In this document: piece by piece, positions 8,977 through 18,312 of the stretch | Layout of the letters: every line of letters begins with the position of its first letter | Position numbering within the stretch: the first letter of the stretch is position 1 | Assembly: GCF_012844305.1 (NCBI RefSeq) | Contig: NZ_JABANE010000028.1 | Span: forward strand, 1 to 64,000 | Source of the DNA: Flammeovirga aprica JL-4 | Lineage (GTDB): Bacteria > Bacteroidota > Bacteroidia > Cytophagales > Flammeovirgaceae | Reading direction: 5' to 3' | Length of the DNA stretch: 64,000 bases | Notes under the pieces: generated by a model | The model's input: the letters and a program-made list of their open reading frames with translations, nothing else | Database searches by the model: none | What the model was told of the DNA's origin: nothing | Translations under genes and position numbers: made by a program

Positions 8977-10386
8977 ATGAGAGCTAAAAACAGTATTCTT
9001 TTAGCAGGTATCTGTTTCCTATTTTTCTCCTGCTCTGTAAACAAACAGGTACAGGAGAAAGAATTGGAAGAACAGCCCAATATCATCTTTGTATTTGCAG
9101 ATGATTGGGGATATGGAGATTTAGGGTGCTATGGCAGTGAAGAAGTTGTCACGCCTTATCTGGATCAGTTGGCTAAGGAAGGAACGAAGTTTACTCAATT
9201 TCATACCACAAGTGGCGTTTGCTCACCAAGTAGATCCTCTATCATTACAGGGCATTTCCCGGCGTTTCATAATGTGCATGCTCATTTTGCAGGAAATGAA
9301 AGAAATGCCAAAAGAGGCATGCCGAATTGGTTGGATGAAACACTACCTCACTATTTACCATCTCTGATGCAGAAAGCAGGTTATACCACTGCTCATTTCG
9401 GAAAGTGGCATTTAGGTGGTGGCGGTGAACCTCATGGTGACCTCTCTGCTCCAGAACCTAAAGTTTATGGATACGATGAAACAAGGGTATGGAATGGAAA
9501 TGGTCCTACATGGAAAGGAGATCAACATTTCCCAACGACAAGATTCATGGACGATGATACGCTTTGGGTACAGAGTTCAAGCAGAATTGTGATTGATGAA
9601 ACCATCGATTTTATCAAAAGACAAGAAGGAAAACAAAAGCCTTTTTTTATCAATCTTTGGTTGAAAGACCCTCATACACCGCTTTGGCCTTCAGATGAAC
9701 AGAAAGCACCATTTAACCATCTTTCGCCTGATCAAGAAACCTATTTTGCAGTTTTGACGGATGCAGATAAACATGTAGGGAGATTAATGAAGGCATTGGA
9801 TCAAATGGAATTAAGAGAAAATACCATCATTGTTTTTAGTAGTGATAATGGACCGGCAGGTTATGGTTCGGCTTTGACGGCAGGAAAAACAGGTGGTTTG
9901 AAAGGTCGTAAAGTAGATGTATTTCAAGGCGGTGTCAATGTTCCTTTTATTATCAGTTGGAAAGGTCATGTCAAAGAAGGCATTACGGATTCTACTAGTG
10001 TATTATCAGGAGTGGATATCTTACCAACGTTCTTAGATTTGGGAGGTATGAAAGAGCTTCCAGATAACTATAAAGTAGATGGAGAAAGCTTTGCTTCTGT
10101 TTTTGAAAATGTTCCTTTTAAAAGATCGAAACCTATTTTCTGGGATTGGCGTTTTTCTTATTCCAATGAAAAACCAACCAATAATAAGTGGGTAGCCAAT
10201 GCCGTAAGGTATGGAGATTGGAAGCTCTTGGTGGATAAGAAAGGAGAACGGAAAGAACTTTATAATATCACAGAAGATCCTTTTGAAAAATATGACTTAG
10301 CTTCTGATAATGAAGATAAAGTCATCAAGCTGAACAATATGATTAATGCTTGGATCAAAACTTTGCCACGTAAAGAAACAATATAA
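8977..10386 (+). CDS. S1-family sulfatase, lipoprotein
   Basis: Hydrolyses sulfate esters on a glycan. The protein starts with a lipoprotein signal (LFFSC, Cys19 lipidated), so it is membrane-anchored. The type I sulfatase signature is GVCSPSRSS, with Cys82 the residue expected to be converted to formylglycine; metal-binding VFADDWGYGD, substrate-pocket HFGKWHLGG and SSDNGPAGYG are all present. I used the ATG at 8977 (469 aa) because an upstream in-frame start at 8899 would overlap the GH29 gene and bury the lipobox. It is followed by a strong terminator, so GH29 and sulfatase form a two-gene unit. It is closest in style to the sulfatase at 42638; both have the GMP-WLD motif. Regioselectivity is unknown. 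Confidence 0.92.
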   Translation: MRAKNSILLAGICFLFFSCSVNKQVQEKELEEQPNIIFVFADDWGYGDLGCYGSEEVVTPYLDQLAKEGTKFTQFHTTSGVCSPSRSSIITGHFPAFHNVHAHFAGNERNAKRGMPNWLDETLPHYLPSLMQKAGYTTAHFGKWHLGGGGEPHGDLSAPEPKVYGYDETRVWNGNGPTWKGDQHFPTTRFMDDDTLWVQSSSRIVIDETIDFIKRQEGKQKPFFINLWLKDPHTPLWPSDEQKAPFNHLSPDQETYFAVLTDADKHVGRLMKALDQMELRENTIIVFSSDNGPAGYGSALTAGKTGGLKGRKVDVFQGGVNVPFIISWKGHVKEGITDSTSVLSGVDILPTFLDLGGMKELPDNYKVDGESFASVFENVPFKRSKPIFWDWRFSYSNEKPTNNKWVANAVRYGDWKLLVDKKGERKELYNITEDPFEKYDLASDNEDKVIKLNNMINAWIKTLPRKETI

Positions 10387-10402
10387 AAATTGCAGAATAT
10401 TT

Positions 10403-10438
10403 CAGCTCAATTTGTATTAAATTGAGCTGATTTTTTTT
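10403..10438 (+). terminator. Rho-independent terminator
   Basis: An 11-bp perfect stem (CAGCTCAATTT/AAATTGAGCTG) with a 5-base loop is followed by a run of eight T. It ends the GH29-sulfatase transcript. Confidence 0.9.
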
Positions 10439-10455
10439 AAGACAAACAACGCATT

Positions 10456-11391
10456 ATGAAGAAGCTTATTATTACTTTTTTCCTTTTTACAATTAGTACA
10501 ATCCATATATTTTCTCAAGAACACTTTTCCATTGATCCTTCTATCAAAAGAGTAGTTTTCCTAGGAAATAGTATCACGTATGCAGGGAGTTATATTTCCT
10601 ATTTCGAAACCTATTTTAGACTCAATTACCCCAATAGAACCATAGAATTTATCAACGTAGGCTTACCCAGTGAGACCGTAACAGGTTTATCAGAAGAAGG
10701 GCATGCCAATGGTGAGTTTCCAAGACCAGACCTGCATGAAAGATTACAAAGAGTGTTGGATCAATTGAAGCCTGATTTAGTTTTTGCCTGTTATGGAATG
10801 AACGATGGGATTTATTTGCCGTATGACGATCAACGTTTCGCAAAATATAAAGAAGGAATGGAGTGGCTTCATGAAGAAGTAATAAAATCAGGAGCCGAAA
10901 TCATTCATCTTACACCTGCTATTTATGATCCTATTAAAGGAGAAGCCTATGCGAATGTCTTGGATTTATATGCAGATTGGGTGTTGAGCAAACAATATAC
11001 TGCGGATTGGAAAGTAATCGATATTCATTTTCCAATGAAAAAATATTTAGAAGAAAAAAGAGTGGAAGACCCTCAGTTTGTATTAGCTGATGATGGTGTG
11101 CACCCGAATCGAGAAGGGCATTGGGTGATGGCGCTTCCTTTGATCAAAAAGTATAATTTACTAAATCAAAAGAATACAATAGTGCCTTATCAAGAACCAC
11201 AAGAATTACTGAAAATCGCTAGCGTTTTTACTTTAGTAGACCAACGTCAGAAGCTAATGAAAGATGCTTGGCTAAATCAGACAGGGCACTTAAGGCCAAA
11301 GATGAAGAAAGGGTTGTCAATTGAAAAGGCCGATAAAAAAGCACGTAAGATTCAGATAGAAATAGATCAGGAATTGTTGCCCTTGAAATAG
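10456..11391 (+). CDS. SGNH/GDSL-family esterase, secreted
   Basis: Probably removes acyl (acetyl) groups from a carbohydrate. After a signal peptide (cleavage near IFSQ, residue 21) the four SGNH blocks are visible: LGNSIT with nucleophile Ser39, a Gly in NVGLPSET, GMND, and the DGVHPN block with Asp213 and His216. The 311-residue length is normal for single-domain SGNH esterases. It is preceded by a strong terminator with only 17 bases to the start codon, so its promoter must overlap that terminator, or it depends on readthrough. Alternative roles such as lipase or peptidase are less likely in this polysaccharide locus. Confidence 0.82.
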   Translation: MKKLIITFFLFTISTIHIFSQEHFSIDPSIKRVVFLGNSITYAGSYISYFETYFRLNYPNRTIEFINVGLPSETVTGLSEEGHANGEFPRPDLHERLQRVLDQLKPDLVFACYGMNDGIYLPYDDQRFAKYKEGMEWLHEEVIKSGAEIIHLTPAIYDPIKGEAYANVLDLYADWVLSKQYTADWKVIDIHFPMKKYLEEKRVEDPQFVLADDGVHPNREGHWVMALPLIKKYNLLNQKNTIVPYQEPQELLKIASVFTLVDQRQKLMKDAWLNQTGHLRPKMKKGLSIEKADKKARKIQIEIDQELLPLK

Positions 11392-11613
11392 TAGAAAACT
11401 TGCATTAGACGATTTAAGTTGTCATATTTCGATCACCTATATTTTAAATAAATACCCATTTCTGGACTGTTATCGATGCTTTTGAAAGAAATGAACAATT
11501 TTTTGTTATTATTCACCGACAGTTTGAAAAAGGTGAATTGTAGTTTTGATAACAGTAATAAGTGATTTTTTGCACCTTCCATTTACATCATGGAATCGTG
11601 ATTACAAATTGAA

Positions 11614-14600
11614 ATGATAATGCAACAAAGACATAAAATATACCTGCTTTTTCACCTTCTGTTTATACCTTTTTTAGCAATAGGACAAAAGAACGTTCCT
11701 TACTTTAATAGATTGACAAATGAAGAGGGATTAAATCAAAATACCATTATCACTTTACATCAAGATGAATTTGGTTTTATATGGATGGGATCCCCCAATG
11801 GCTTAATTCGTTATGATGGAAATGAGTTTAAATCTTATGTTCATGAGCCCGGAGATGAAACGTCTTTATTGAACAGCTATGTTTATTTAATTCATAATGA
11901 CAAAAACGGAAACCTTTGGTTAGGTACCAATGCAGGGTTGTGTATTTACTCTATAGACGATAATTCTTTTACTGAAATTAAAGAGATGAACGCTTTTCTT
12001 TCGAAGAGCAATGTGATTGAGAAGATTATTGATGTTGATGATAATACGAAATGGATTTTAGCAAGAGGTGGGCTATATCAATTGACACTTAAAAACGGTG
12101 TATATACAGTAAAGGAATTAGAGGTAGAGAAATCAAACAAAAGGGTAAAAGGTTATTATGTTGATTTAATTCAAGTCAACTCCACTTATTATTTCCTAAC
12201 CCATAAATCCATTATCGTTAGTCGTAAAAGTGAAAACGGTTCCTTTCATGTGAAAGAAGTACATGATATTATGAAATATGATGATTATTTCTGTTCCAAT
12301 ATGATTTTAGAGGAGAAGACTAATATGCTTTATGTCTCAACGAAGACGAAGGTGTTGAAGTTTGATTTGAATTGGGAGAAAATGAAGCTGGTGGCTCAGA
12401 AGTCTTTTAAAGAGTATATTTCTAGTGCTCAGCATTTTCATATCACGAATATCAAACAAGACCTACAAGAAAATATCTGGGTGACGACTTTTGGTGGAGG
12501 AGTGATAAAATATAATTTTAATAAGAACAGTGCTCAGCATTATTCTCACTCTAAAAAGAACTATAGTTTGAGCAGTAATATTGTCAATGATATACTCTTG
12601 GAAGACTCTGGGGTGGTTTGGTTTGCTACAGGTCATGGAGGAATAAGTATTTTAAATCCTCATAAAAAGCTATTTCACAAGCTCCAGAATAGTGTATCTC
12701 AGGAAGAAGTTTCATTGAAATCCAACTTGACCAATAACCTTTTGATAGATAGTAAAAATAGGCTTTGGGTAGTGCACTTTATGGATGGATTAAGTATCAG
12801 TAATGAGCCTTTTAGTTTAGAAAATGTTGATCATTTGACCTTTAGAAAAGAATTAGAAAACCTTAATGTAACTGGGATTTGTGAATTGAATGGCCAAATT
12901 TTTATAGCGAATGATAAAGGAGTGAGTGTATATGATCTTGATTCAGGAAAGTTTATTCATGCTAGAAATGTTCCCAATAAATCGCAGTATATAGAAACCA
13001 TAGCAGAGGTAGATGGAGATATTATTCTTTCTTCTTTAAGGAAAGTTTACAGGTTGAGGTTGAATGGTAAAAAAGTAAGAAAACAGGAAGATTTAGTATA
13101 TGAAGAGTTTGATGAAAAATTAAAACTGGGGTCCAATGTCAATCATTTTTATAATGATAGTGAAACGAATCTTCTTTTTGGAACGAACCATGGGTTGATC
13201 CAATATGATAAGAAGACAAAACAGTTTACTACTTTTTTATCGGACCGTAATGACGACAATTCGTTAGGTGGCAATAAGATATTTTGTATTTACAGAAGTG
13301 AGACGGGTGTTTTATGGATTGGTACTTTTGGAGGAGGACTGCACCGATGTATTGAAAAGGATGGTAAAATTGTAGGTTTTGATAGAATCACGATCAAAGA
13401 TGGTTTGCCTGATAATGTGGTGTACAGTATTTTGGAAGATAAAGAAGGGGAGTTGTGGTTGACGTCTGATAACGGAATTGTAAAATATAACCCCACCACA
13501 AAAGCCGTAAAAGTCTATAATACACAAGATGGCCTTAGTACGAATAACTTTAGAAAATCGTCTTATTATAAAGATCAATATGGTTCTTTATTAATGGGTT
13601 CTCTCAAGGGATTGGTAGTATTCAACCCACTTGAAATTCAAAATAATCCATTTACTCCAAATCCTCAGATTTTAAAACTGAAAATTCGAAACCAAGAAAT
13701 TCTTCCTCAACAGAAATATGAAGGTAAGATATTACTGACCGAACCGATTTACAAAACGGCAAGTATTACGCTTCCTTATGATATGAATCAGGTGACTTTG
13801 GAACTGGGAGCAATGAACCCAGAAGGAATTAATAATACAAAGTTTGCTTATCGTTTGAAAGGAGTAGATAAAAATTGGATGTATACTGAAACCAATCAGC
13901 GACATGCCAATTATATTAAACTGCCATTAGGATCTTATACGTTTGAATTGAAGTCTTATAATAGTGATGGAGTGGAAAGTGATAAAGTAAAAACGCTGGA
14001 AATTATAATTGAGCGTCCTTGGTATGCTTCCTATTTAGCCTATCTGATCTATTTTGTGATATTGGCTTTGATTGTATTTAGCGTTACAAAGTATCTGACA
14101 AATATGATTAGACTGCGTCAAAAAGTATTGGCGGAGCAGAAAGACAAAGAACATATTAAAGAAATTAATGAAGCGAAACTGAAGTTCTTCACCAATATCA
14201 GTCATGAATTGAGAACGCCTCTAACATTGATTTTGAGTCCGTTGGAAAAACTAGCGTATGATGAAAGACTTCATCCTGATTTGAAGAGCTTTGTGGATAA
14301 CATTAATATCAATGGACAACGCTTGATGAGTTTGACCAATTCTCTGATTGATTTCAGAAAAGTGGGACAAGGGGAAATGAAGTTGAAGCCGATCCAGCAA
14401 AATATTATTCCATTTATCAGAAAAACAGCAGAGGCGTTTGAAGATTATGCTCAAGATAAAAATATTAATTATGAGATTGATATTGATGATGAAATGATCA
14501 ATGGATGGTTTGATAAAGCGGCCATCGAAAGAATTATGTTCAATTTACTTTCCAATGCCTTTAAGTATACGCCGAAAGGAGGGGATGTGAAAATTGCTGT

Positions 14601-15705
14601 TTTCCAAGATGGACAGGAATTGAAAATGAGAGTGGAAGACACCGGAATCGGCATTAAGGAAGAGGAAATAGATAGAATATTTGAACGCTTCTTTAATGGA
14701 AATAACGAGGATACTGTTTTTGGAAGTAGCGGTATTGGGTTGTACTTGGTAAAAGAATTACTAGACCTGCATGGAGGACAAATTAGTGTGGAAAGTTCGC
14801 CGGCTCAGGGTACGACATTTGATGTGGTGATTCCTACCAAAGTAGCTGAAGAAATAAAAGAAGATCTTCCACAAGAAAATACGATTACAAAAGAAAAGGA
14901 GAAAGAGCCTGAGCAGATAGTCACTATCAATAATAAGCCAAAAATCATGGTGGTAGATGATAGCCTTGAAATTCGTGAGCTGATTCATCAATTATTCTCC
15001 GATAAATATCAGGTTTTTGATGCAGAAGATGGCATTGATGGTTATGAAAAAGTAGGAAAGATTCTTCCAGATGTACTTTTACTGGACATTAATATGCCGA
15101 ATATGAATGGTTACGAATTGGCAGAAAAATTAAAGGCCAATGTCAACACCAATCATATTCCAATTATTTTCCTGACAGCCCTTGTGGACTTTGAAAGTAG
15201 AAAACAAGCCTTAGAAAAAGGGGGGCAATTGCATATCGGAAAACCTTTTTCTCCTTATATGTTGGAGTTGCAGGTCAACAACCTTTTAAGTCAGAAAAGT
15301 AATGAAACGGAGAAGCTGAAGAAGAAAATAATCATGAGTCCTGATAAAGAAGAGGTGTTGACAAAAGATGAAACACTTCTGAAGCAGATCAAAGACTTGT
15401 TAGAGGAAAACTATGCAGATGATCAGTTTAATATTGAGAAAATTGCGGATGCACTGAATATGTCTTACATACAGTTTTACAGAAAGTTCAAACAAATCAC
15501 GGGTGCGAATTCTAATGAATATTTAAGAGAGTATCGTTTGAAAAAAGCAGCGCATTTGTTAGAACATGATCATTCGTTATCTGTAAGGGAAGTGATGTTT
15601 TCTGTAGGTTTTACCAGTCCATCTTACTTTACAAAAGCCTTCAAAAAGCAGTTTAATATTACTCCTGCAAGCTTTAAGAAGCAGTATAAACAAGTAGCAG
15701 ATTAA
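11614..15705 (+). CDS. Hybrid two-component system sensor/regulator (HTCS)
   Basis: One-protein signal transduction of the kind that switches on Bacteroidota PULs in response to an oligosaccharide. Order: signal peptide; about 14 periplasmic beta-propeller repeats with the GFIWMGSPNGLIRYDG and GNLWLGTNAGL type motif (about residues 25-690); Y_Y_Y domain (~700-790); one transmembrane helix (~805-825); histidine kinase with His864 in ISHELRTPLTLI; ATPase with GTGIG-type DTGIGIKEEE; receiver domain with phosphoacceptor Asp1158 in LLLDINMP; AraC-type helix-turn-helix at the C-terminus ending near SPSYFTKAFKKQF. The length (1364 residues including the start) is typical. A 222-base leader precedes it. 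Likely targets are the promoters at 23826-23883 and 33716-33773. Start could also be the Met at codon 3. Confidence 0.96.
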   Translation: MIMQQRHKIYLLFHLLFIPFLAIGQKNVPYFNRLTNEEGLNQNTIITLHQDEFGFIWMGSPNGLIRYDGNEFKSYVHEPGDETSLLNSYVYLIHNDKNGNLWLGTNAGLCIYSIDDNSFTEIKEMNAFLSKSNVIEKIIDVDDNTKWILARGGLYQLTLKNGVYTVKELEVEKSNKRVKGYYVDLIQVNSTYYFLTHKSIIVSRKSENGSFHVKEVHDIMKYDDYFCSNMILEEKTNMLYVSTKTKVLKFDLNWEKMKLVAQKSFKEYISSAQHFHITNIKQDLQENIWVTTFGGGVIKYNFNKNSAQHYSHSKKNYSLSSNIVNDILLEDSGVVWFATGHGGISILNPHKKLFHKLQNSVSQEEVSLKSNLTNNLLIDSKNRLWVVHFMDGLSISNEPFSLENVDHLTFRKELENLNVTGICELNGQIFIANDKGVSVYDLDSGKFIHARNVPNKSQYIETIAEVDGDIILSSLRKVYRLRLNGKKVRKQEDLVYEEFDEKLKLGSNVNHFYNDSETNLLFGTNHGLIQYDKKTKQFTTFLSDRNDDNSLGGNKIFCIYRSETGVLWIGTFGGGLHRCIEKDGKIVGFDRITIKDGLPDNVVYSILEDKEGELWLTSDNGIVKYNPTTKAVKVYNTQDGLSTNNFRKSSYYKDQYGSLLMGSLKGLVVFNPLEIQNNPFTPNPQILKLKIRNQEILPQQKYEGKILLTEPIYKTASITLPYDMNQVTLELGAMNPEGINNTKFAYRLKGVDKNWMYTETNQRHANYIKLPLGSYTFELKSYNSDGVESDKVKTLEIIIERPWYASYLAYLIYFVILALIVFSVTKYLTNMIRLRQKVLAEQKDKEHIKEINEAKLKFFTNISHELRTPLTLILSPLEKLAYDERLHPDLKSFVDNININGQRLMSLTNSLIDFRKVGQGEMKLKPIQQNIIPFIRKTAEAFEDYAQDKNINYEIDIDDEMINGWFDKAAIERIMFNLLSNAFKYTPKGGDVKIAVFQDGQELKMRVEDTGIGIKEEEIDRIFERFFNGNNEDTVFGSSGIGLYLVKELLDLHGGQISVESSPAQGTTFDVVIPTKVAEEIKEDLPQENTITKEKEKEPEQIVTINNKPKIMVVDDSLEIRELIHQLFSDKYQVFDAEDGIDGYEKVGKILPDVLLLDINMPNMNGYELAEKLKANVNTNHIPIIFLTALVDFESRKQALEKGGQLHIGKPFSPYMLELQVNNLLSQKSNETEKLKKKIIMSPDKEEVLTKDETLLKQIKDLLEENYADDQFNIEKIADALNMSYIQFYRKFKQITGANSNEYLREYRLKKAAHLLEHDHSLSVREVMFSVGFTSPSYFTKAFKKQFNITPASFKKQYKQVAD

Positions 15706-15786
15706 AATAATAGGGATTCCTAGCATAATGTCACAAAACAACAAATCATTGTCATTTTTAACCAATAGAAAAAAAGGCTTTTCACC

Positions 15787-15794
15787 TACTTTTG
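15787..15794 (+). promoter_or_regulatory. Candidate -7 box TACTTTTG
   Basis: It matches the Bacteroidota TAnnTTTG box 31 bases before the start of the 813-aa gene. The surrounding leader (ACCTACTTTTGG followed by GATG and GAAATGA) is similar to that of the 1334-aa gene at 19583. No clear -33 box was seen. Confidence 0.4.
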
Positions 15795-15824
15795 GATCGT
15801 GACGATGATTTACTTTAAAATGAA

Positions 15825-18266
15825 ATGACAATGAAATTTTTTTATACGAGTCTACTTTTTTTGTTAGCCTCTTTATCGGTTGTAGGGCAACAACTGCCTT
15901 CCACATTGTGGGATAATGCGAGTACTTATAGTTATATGTATTATCCTAAAACACTAGATCAAACGAGTACATTCCATATTCAAACCAACCATCACTTTTT
16001 AGCCTTTAATTATAAAAATGTTCATTTGGAGAAATTAGATTTCTTTACTAATCCGATGAATATTCAAGAGGCTCATCATCAAAATTTACCTGAAGCTTCT
16101 TTTAAAAAAGACCAGGATTTATTGGGGTTGTATTTGGTGTATGATGGTGTTAAATATAAAGTAGTGACAGGTGCTGATATTGCTACCAATAATGAATTAA
16201 TCGAGAGTGGTCAGTTTTTTCACCGAAGATATATTACAGGCTTGGCTTTAGAAGATGGACCTGATTTTCCCTTCTCTTTAGAAATTGCTTCTTGGAATGA
16301 TGTAATTTCTTTTGAATTTGAATTTACAGGAAATCAAGTTCCTGAAGACGAGATGGAATTAGTTTTGGAATTGGAGTTACCTCAAAAAGAGGTGAAGTCA
16401 ACAAAATTGATCTCAAAACAAGTGAACATTCAGACTAAAGCAGGAAAGAAATTACGCTTACTTTCTGCAACGGAAAATGGAGCTGTCACTTTTAAGAAAA
16501 ATAAATTTTCAGTGTCAGCACCAATATCTGGACGAAAAGTATCCGCAACGTTGATCACAGCAAATACGGAAAATGAAGTACATCAATTACAGTTTAGTGC
16601 AAAAGAGAAAACAAGTCCATTTAGTGATTTAGAAATAAAAGAAGATCCATTACATCAATCTACTGTAGTGTCTATTAATGATAATATCGAAGGTTTGGAT
16701 GGCATGGAAAGAATCGATCTTTCTTTCAAAAATAATTCTGCTAAAACGGTTTTCAGAAGATTGGTTTTTGAGAAAACAGATGCCGTACAAAACATTACAG
16801 GTGTTTCGATTTTACTTCGTGACAATGATGGAAACCCATTGGGTATTCCTGTACAAATATCGAAAAATTGGCATATGGAACCGGCAAAGTTTAATGGACC
16901 TTGGCTAAGAGCCTACACCAAAATTGCTATTCCTCCTAAATCTGAAGTGAACATAGAGTTTACAAGAGTTTCGGGTTTCTGGGGAAGTTTGCCAGCGGCA
17001 TCGCATTCTCAGCTTTCTTTGGTAGGGTGGCCGAGTGCTCAGACTAAAAACAATCAATTGTGGGAACAATCTGCCATTGGTGCTTTTGGTGAGAGTATCT
17101 GTTATGAACCTGATGGCGGACAGGCTTCTACAATGATGACAGATGTACGCCCGTTGATGATTCAAAGCACAATAGAAGGTGTAGCCAACCCGAAAGTCTG
17201 GAATTGGACCGGTAATGTAGGTGGTGGAGATTTTATGAGAGTGTATGATATGGATGGTAAGAAACAGCAAATAGCCAACATTAAGACGCGTCATAAACGA
17301 TTGAGCCCAAATATGACCGAAGTTGTCTATGCAGGAGTAACAGAAGGTGGTGAGGCGAGTTATGAATTAATGACTTCGATCTATAGAACTGACGATTATA
17401 ATAGAGGTACTTATACTTTGAAAATAAAAGTGGACAAACCACTTCAATTCAGTCGATTGGCATTGGTACAAGTAGGTTCAGAAACCTATGCGTATTCTAC
17501 AGAGAAGATGTTTGCGTATGGCAATGAGAAGGGATTGATCAAAGAAATGGAGAATCAATGGGAAGACAAAAAATACCTTCAAAAAGAGATCAAGATTGAA
17601 GGTGAAACTCCTTGGTTAAGTATGCATCAAGCAGTCAATCCAGTTGCAAAACAATGGGGATCATGGGCAAACAAAGGCTTGGTGTTAAGGGACTGGAAAG
17701 CTGTTATTGGTGGAAAAGAAGTTGCACCTCGTTTTTCTACTTATGGTATTCATAGAGGAAGAGTAAATTCAAATTTGATGGAGATCAACTTACCATCGGA
17801 TATTAAAACGTTACAAGCAGGAGATAGTATTGAATTCACAGTTGTGATGTGTATTATTCCGCAGGAAGCAGAAAGTTATTATGGACCCAATCAGGCCTTT
17901 AAAGCTTTTTTGGAAGAAGCTGAAGATACATGGAAACCGATTTTCAGAGAAGCTCAACAAAATAATTTGGAGTTAGAGGTGAGCAATGGTAAGGTAATCA
18001 GAAAATGTCCTTTGAAAATAGAGGTAGAAGACGAATCAAAAGCATTAGAAGTGAATTTCAAAAGCGGTGTCGGGTATATACCAATGACAGTAGCCGGTTT
18101 GAAATCTTATAAAGACTTGAAATTAGTCTTAAAGAGAAATGGCAATCCTATCCAACTTGAACAAGAAAAACATGGTAATGATTATTGGCAGACAGACTTT
18201 GAACCTACTAGCAAAACGTGGGAACTGACGTACAGTATTCCATTAGATGTGACACTTCAACCATAA
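15825..18266 (+). CDS. Large secreted beta-rich protein of unknown family, PUL-encoded
   Basis: An 813-residue protein that I cannot assign to a CAZy or Pfam family. It has a signal peptide (cleavage after VVGQ, about residue 22), no lipobox, no T9SS C-terminal domain and no module A. The sequence is mostly predicted beta strands. Conserved-looking polar patches include FGESICYEPDGGQASTMMTD (about 420-440) and WNWTGNVGGGDFMRVYD (about 460-478), the sort of acidic and aromatic clusters seen in active sites or sugar clefts. It is 46 bases upstream of the putative glycoside hydrolase at 18313 and shares its transcript. A new polysaccharide hydrolase or lyase is the attractive reading (a recently founded fucanase family such as GH174 should be compared), but function is unproven. 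Start may instead be the ATG at 15831. Confidence 0.75.
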   Translation: MTMKFFYTSLLFLLASLSVVGQQLPSTLWDNASTYSYMYYPKTLDQTSTFHIQTNHHFLAFNYKNVHLEKLDFFTNPMNIQEAHHQNLPEASFKKDQDLLGLYLVYDGVKYKVVTGADIATNNELIESGQFFHRRYITGLALEDGPDFPFSLEIASWNDVISFEFEFTGNQVPEDEMELVLELELPQKEVKSTKLISKQVNIQTKAGKKLRLLSATENGAVTFKKNKFSVSAPISGRKVSATLITANTENEVHQLQFSAKEKTSPFSDLEIKEDPLHQSTVVSINDNIEGLDGMERIDLSFKNNSAKTVFRRLVFEKTDAVQNITGVSILLRDNDGNPLGIPVQISKNWHMEPAKFNGPWLRAYTKIAIPPKSEVNIEFTRVSGFWGSLPAASHSQLSLVGWPSAQTKNNQLWEQSAIGAFGESICYEPDGGQASTMMTDVRPLMIQSTIEGVANPKVWNWTGNVGGGDFMRVYDMDGKKQQIANIKTRHKRLSPNMTEVVYAGVTEGGEASYELMTSIYRTDDYNRGTYTLKIKVDKPLQFSRLALVQVGSETYAYSTEKMFAYGNEKGLIKEMENQWEDKKYLQKEIKIEGETPWLSMHQAVNPVAKQWGSWANKGLVLRDWKAVIGGKEVAPRFSTYGIHRGRVNSNLMEINLPSDIKTLQAGDSIEFTVVMCIIPQEAESYYGPNQAFKAFLEEAEDTWKPIFREAQQNNLELEVSNGKVIRKCPLKIEVEDESKALEVNFKSGVGYIPMTVAGLKSYKDLKLVLKRNGNPIQLEQEKHGNDYWQTDFEPTSKTWELTYSIPLDVTLQP

Positions 18267-18312
18267 GCAGTTATCTAAATGTTTAACTGCTTAATTAAAA
18301 TCAGAAAAAAAT

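Noticed and set aside
16905-17294. 129-codon antisense frame in the 813-aa gene
   Set aside because: Shadow of a long sense gene; no recognisable protein features.
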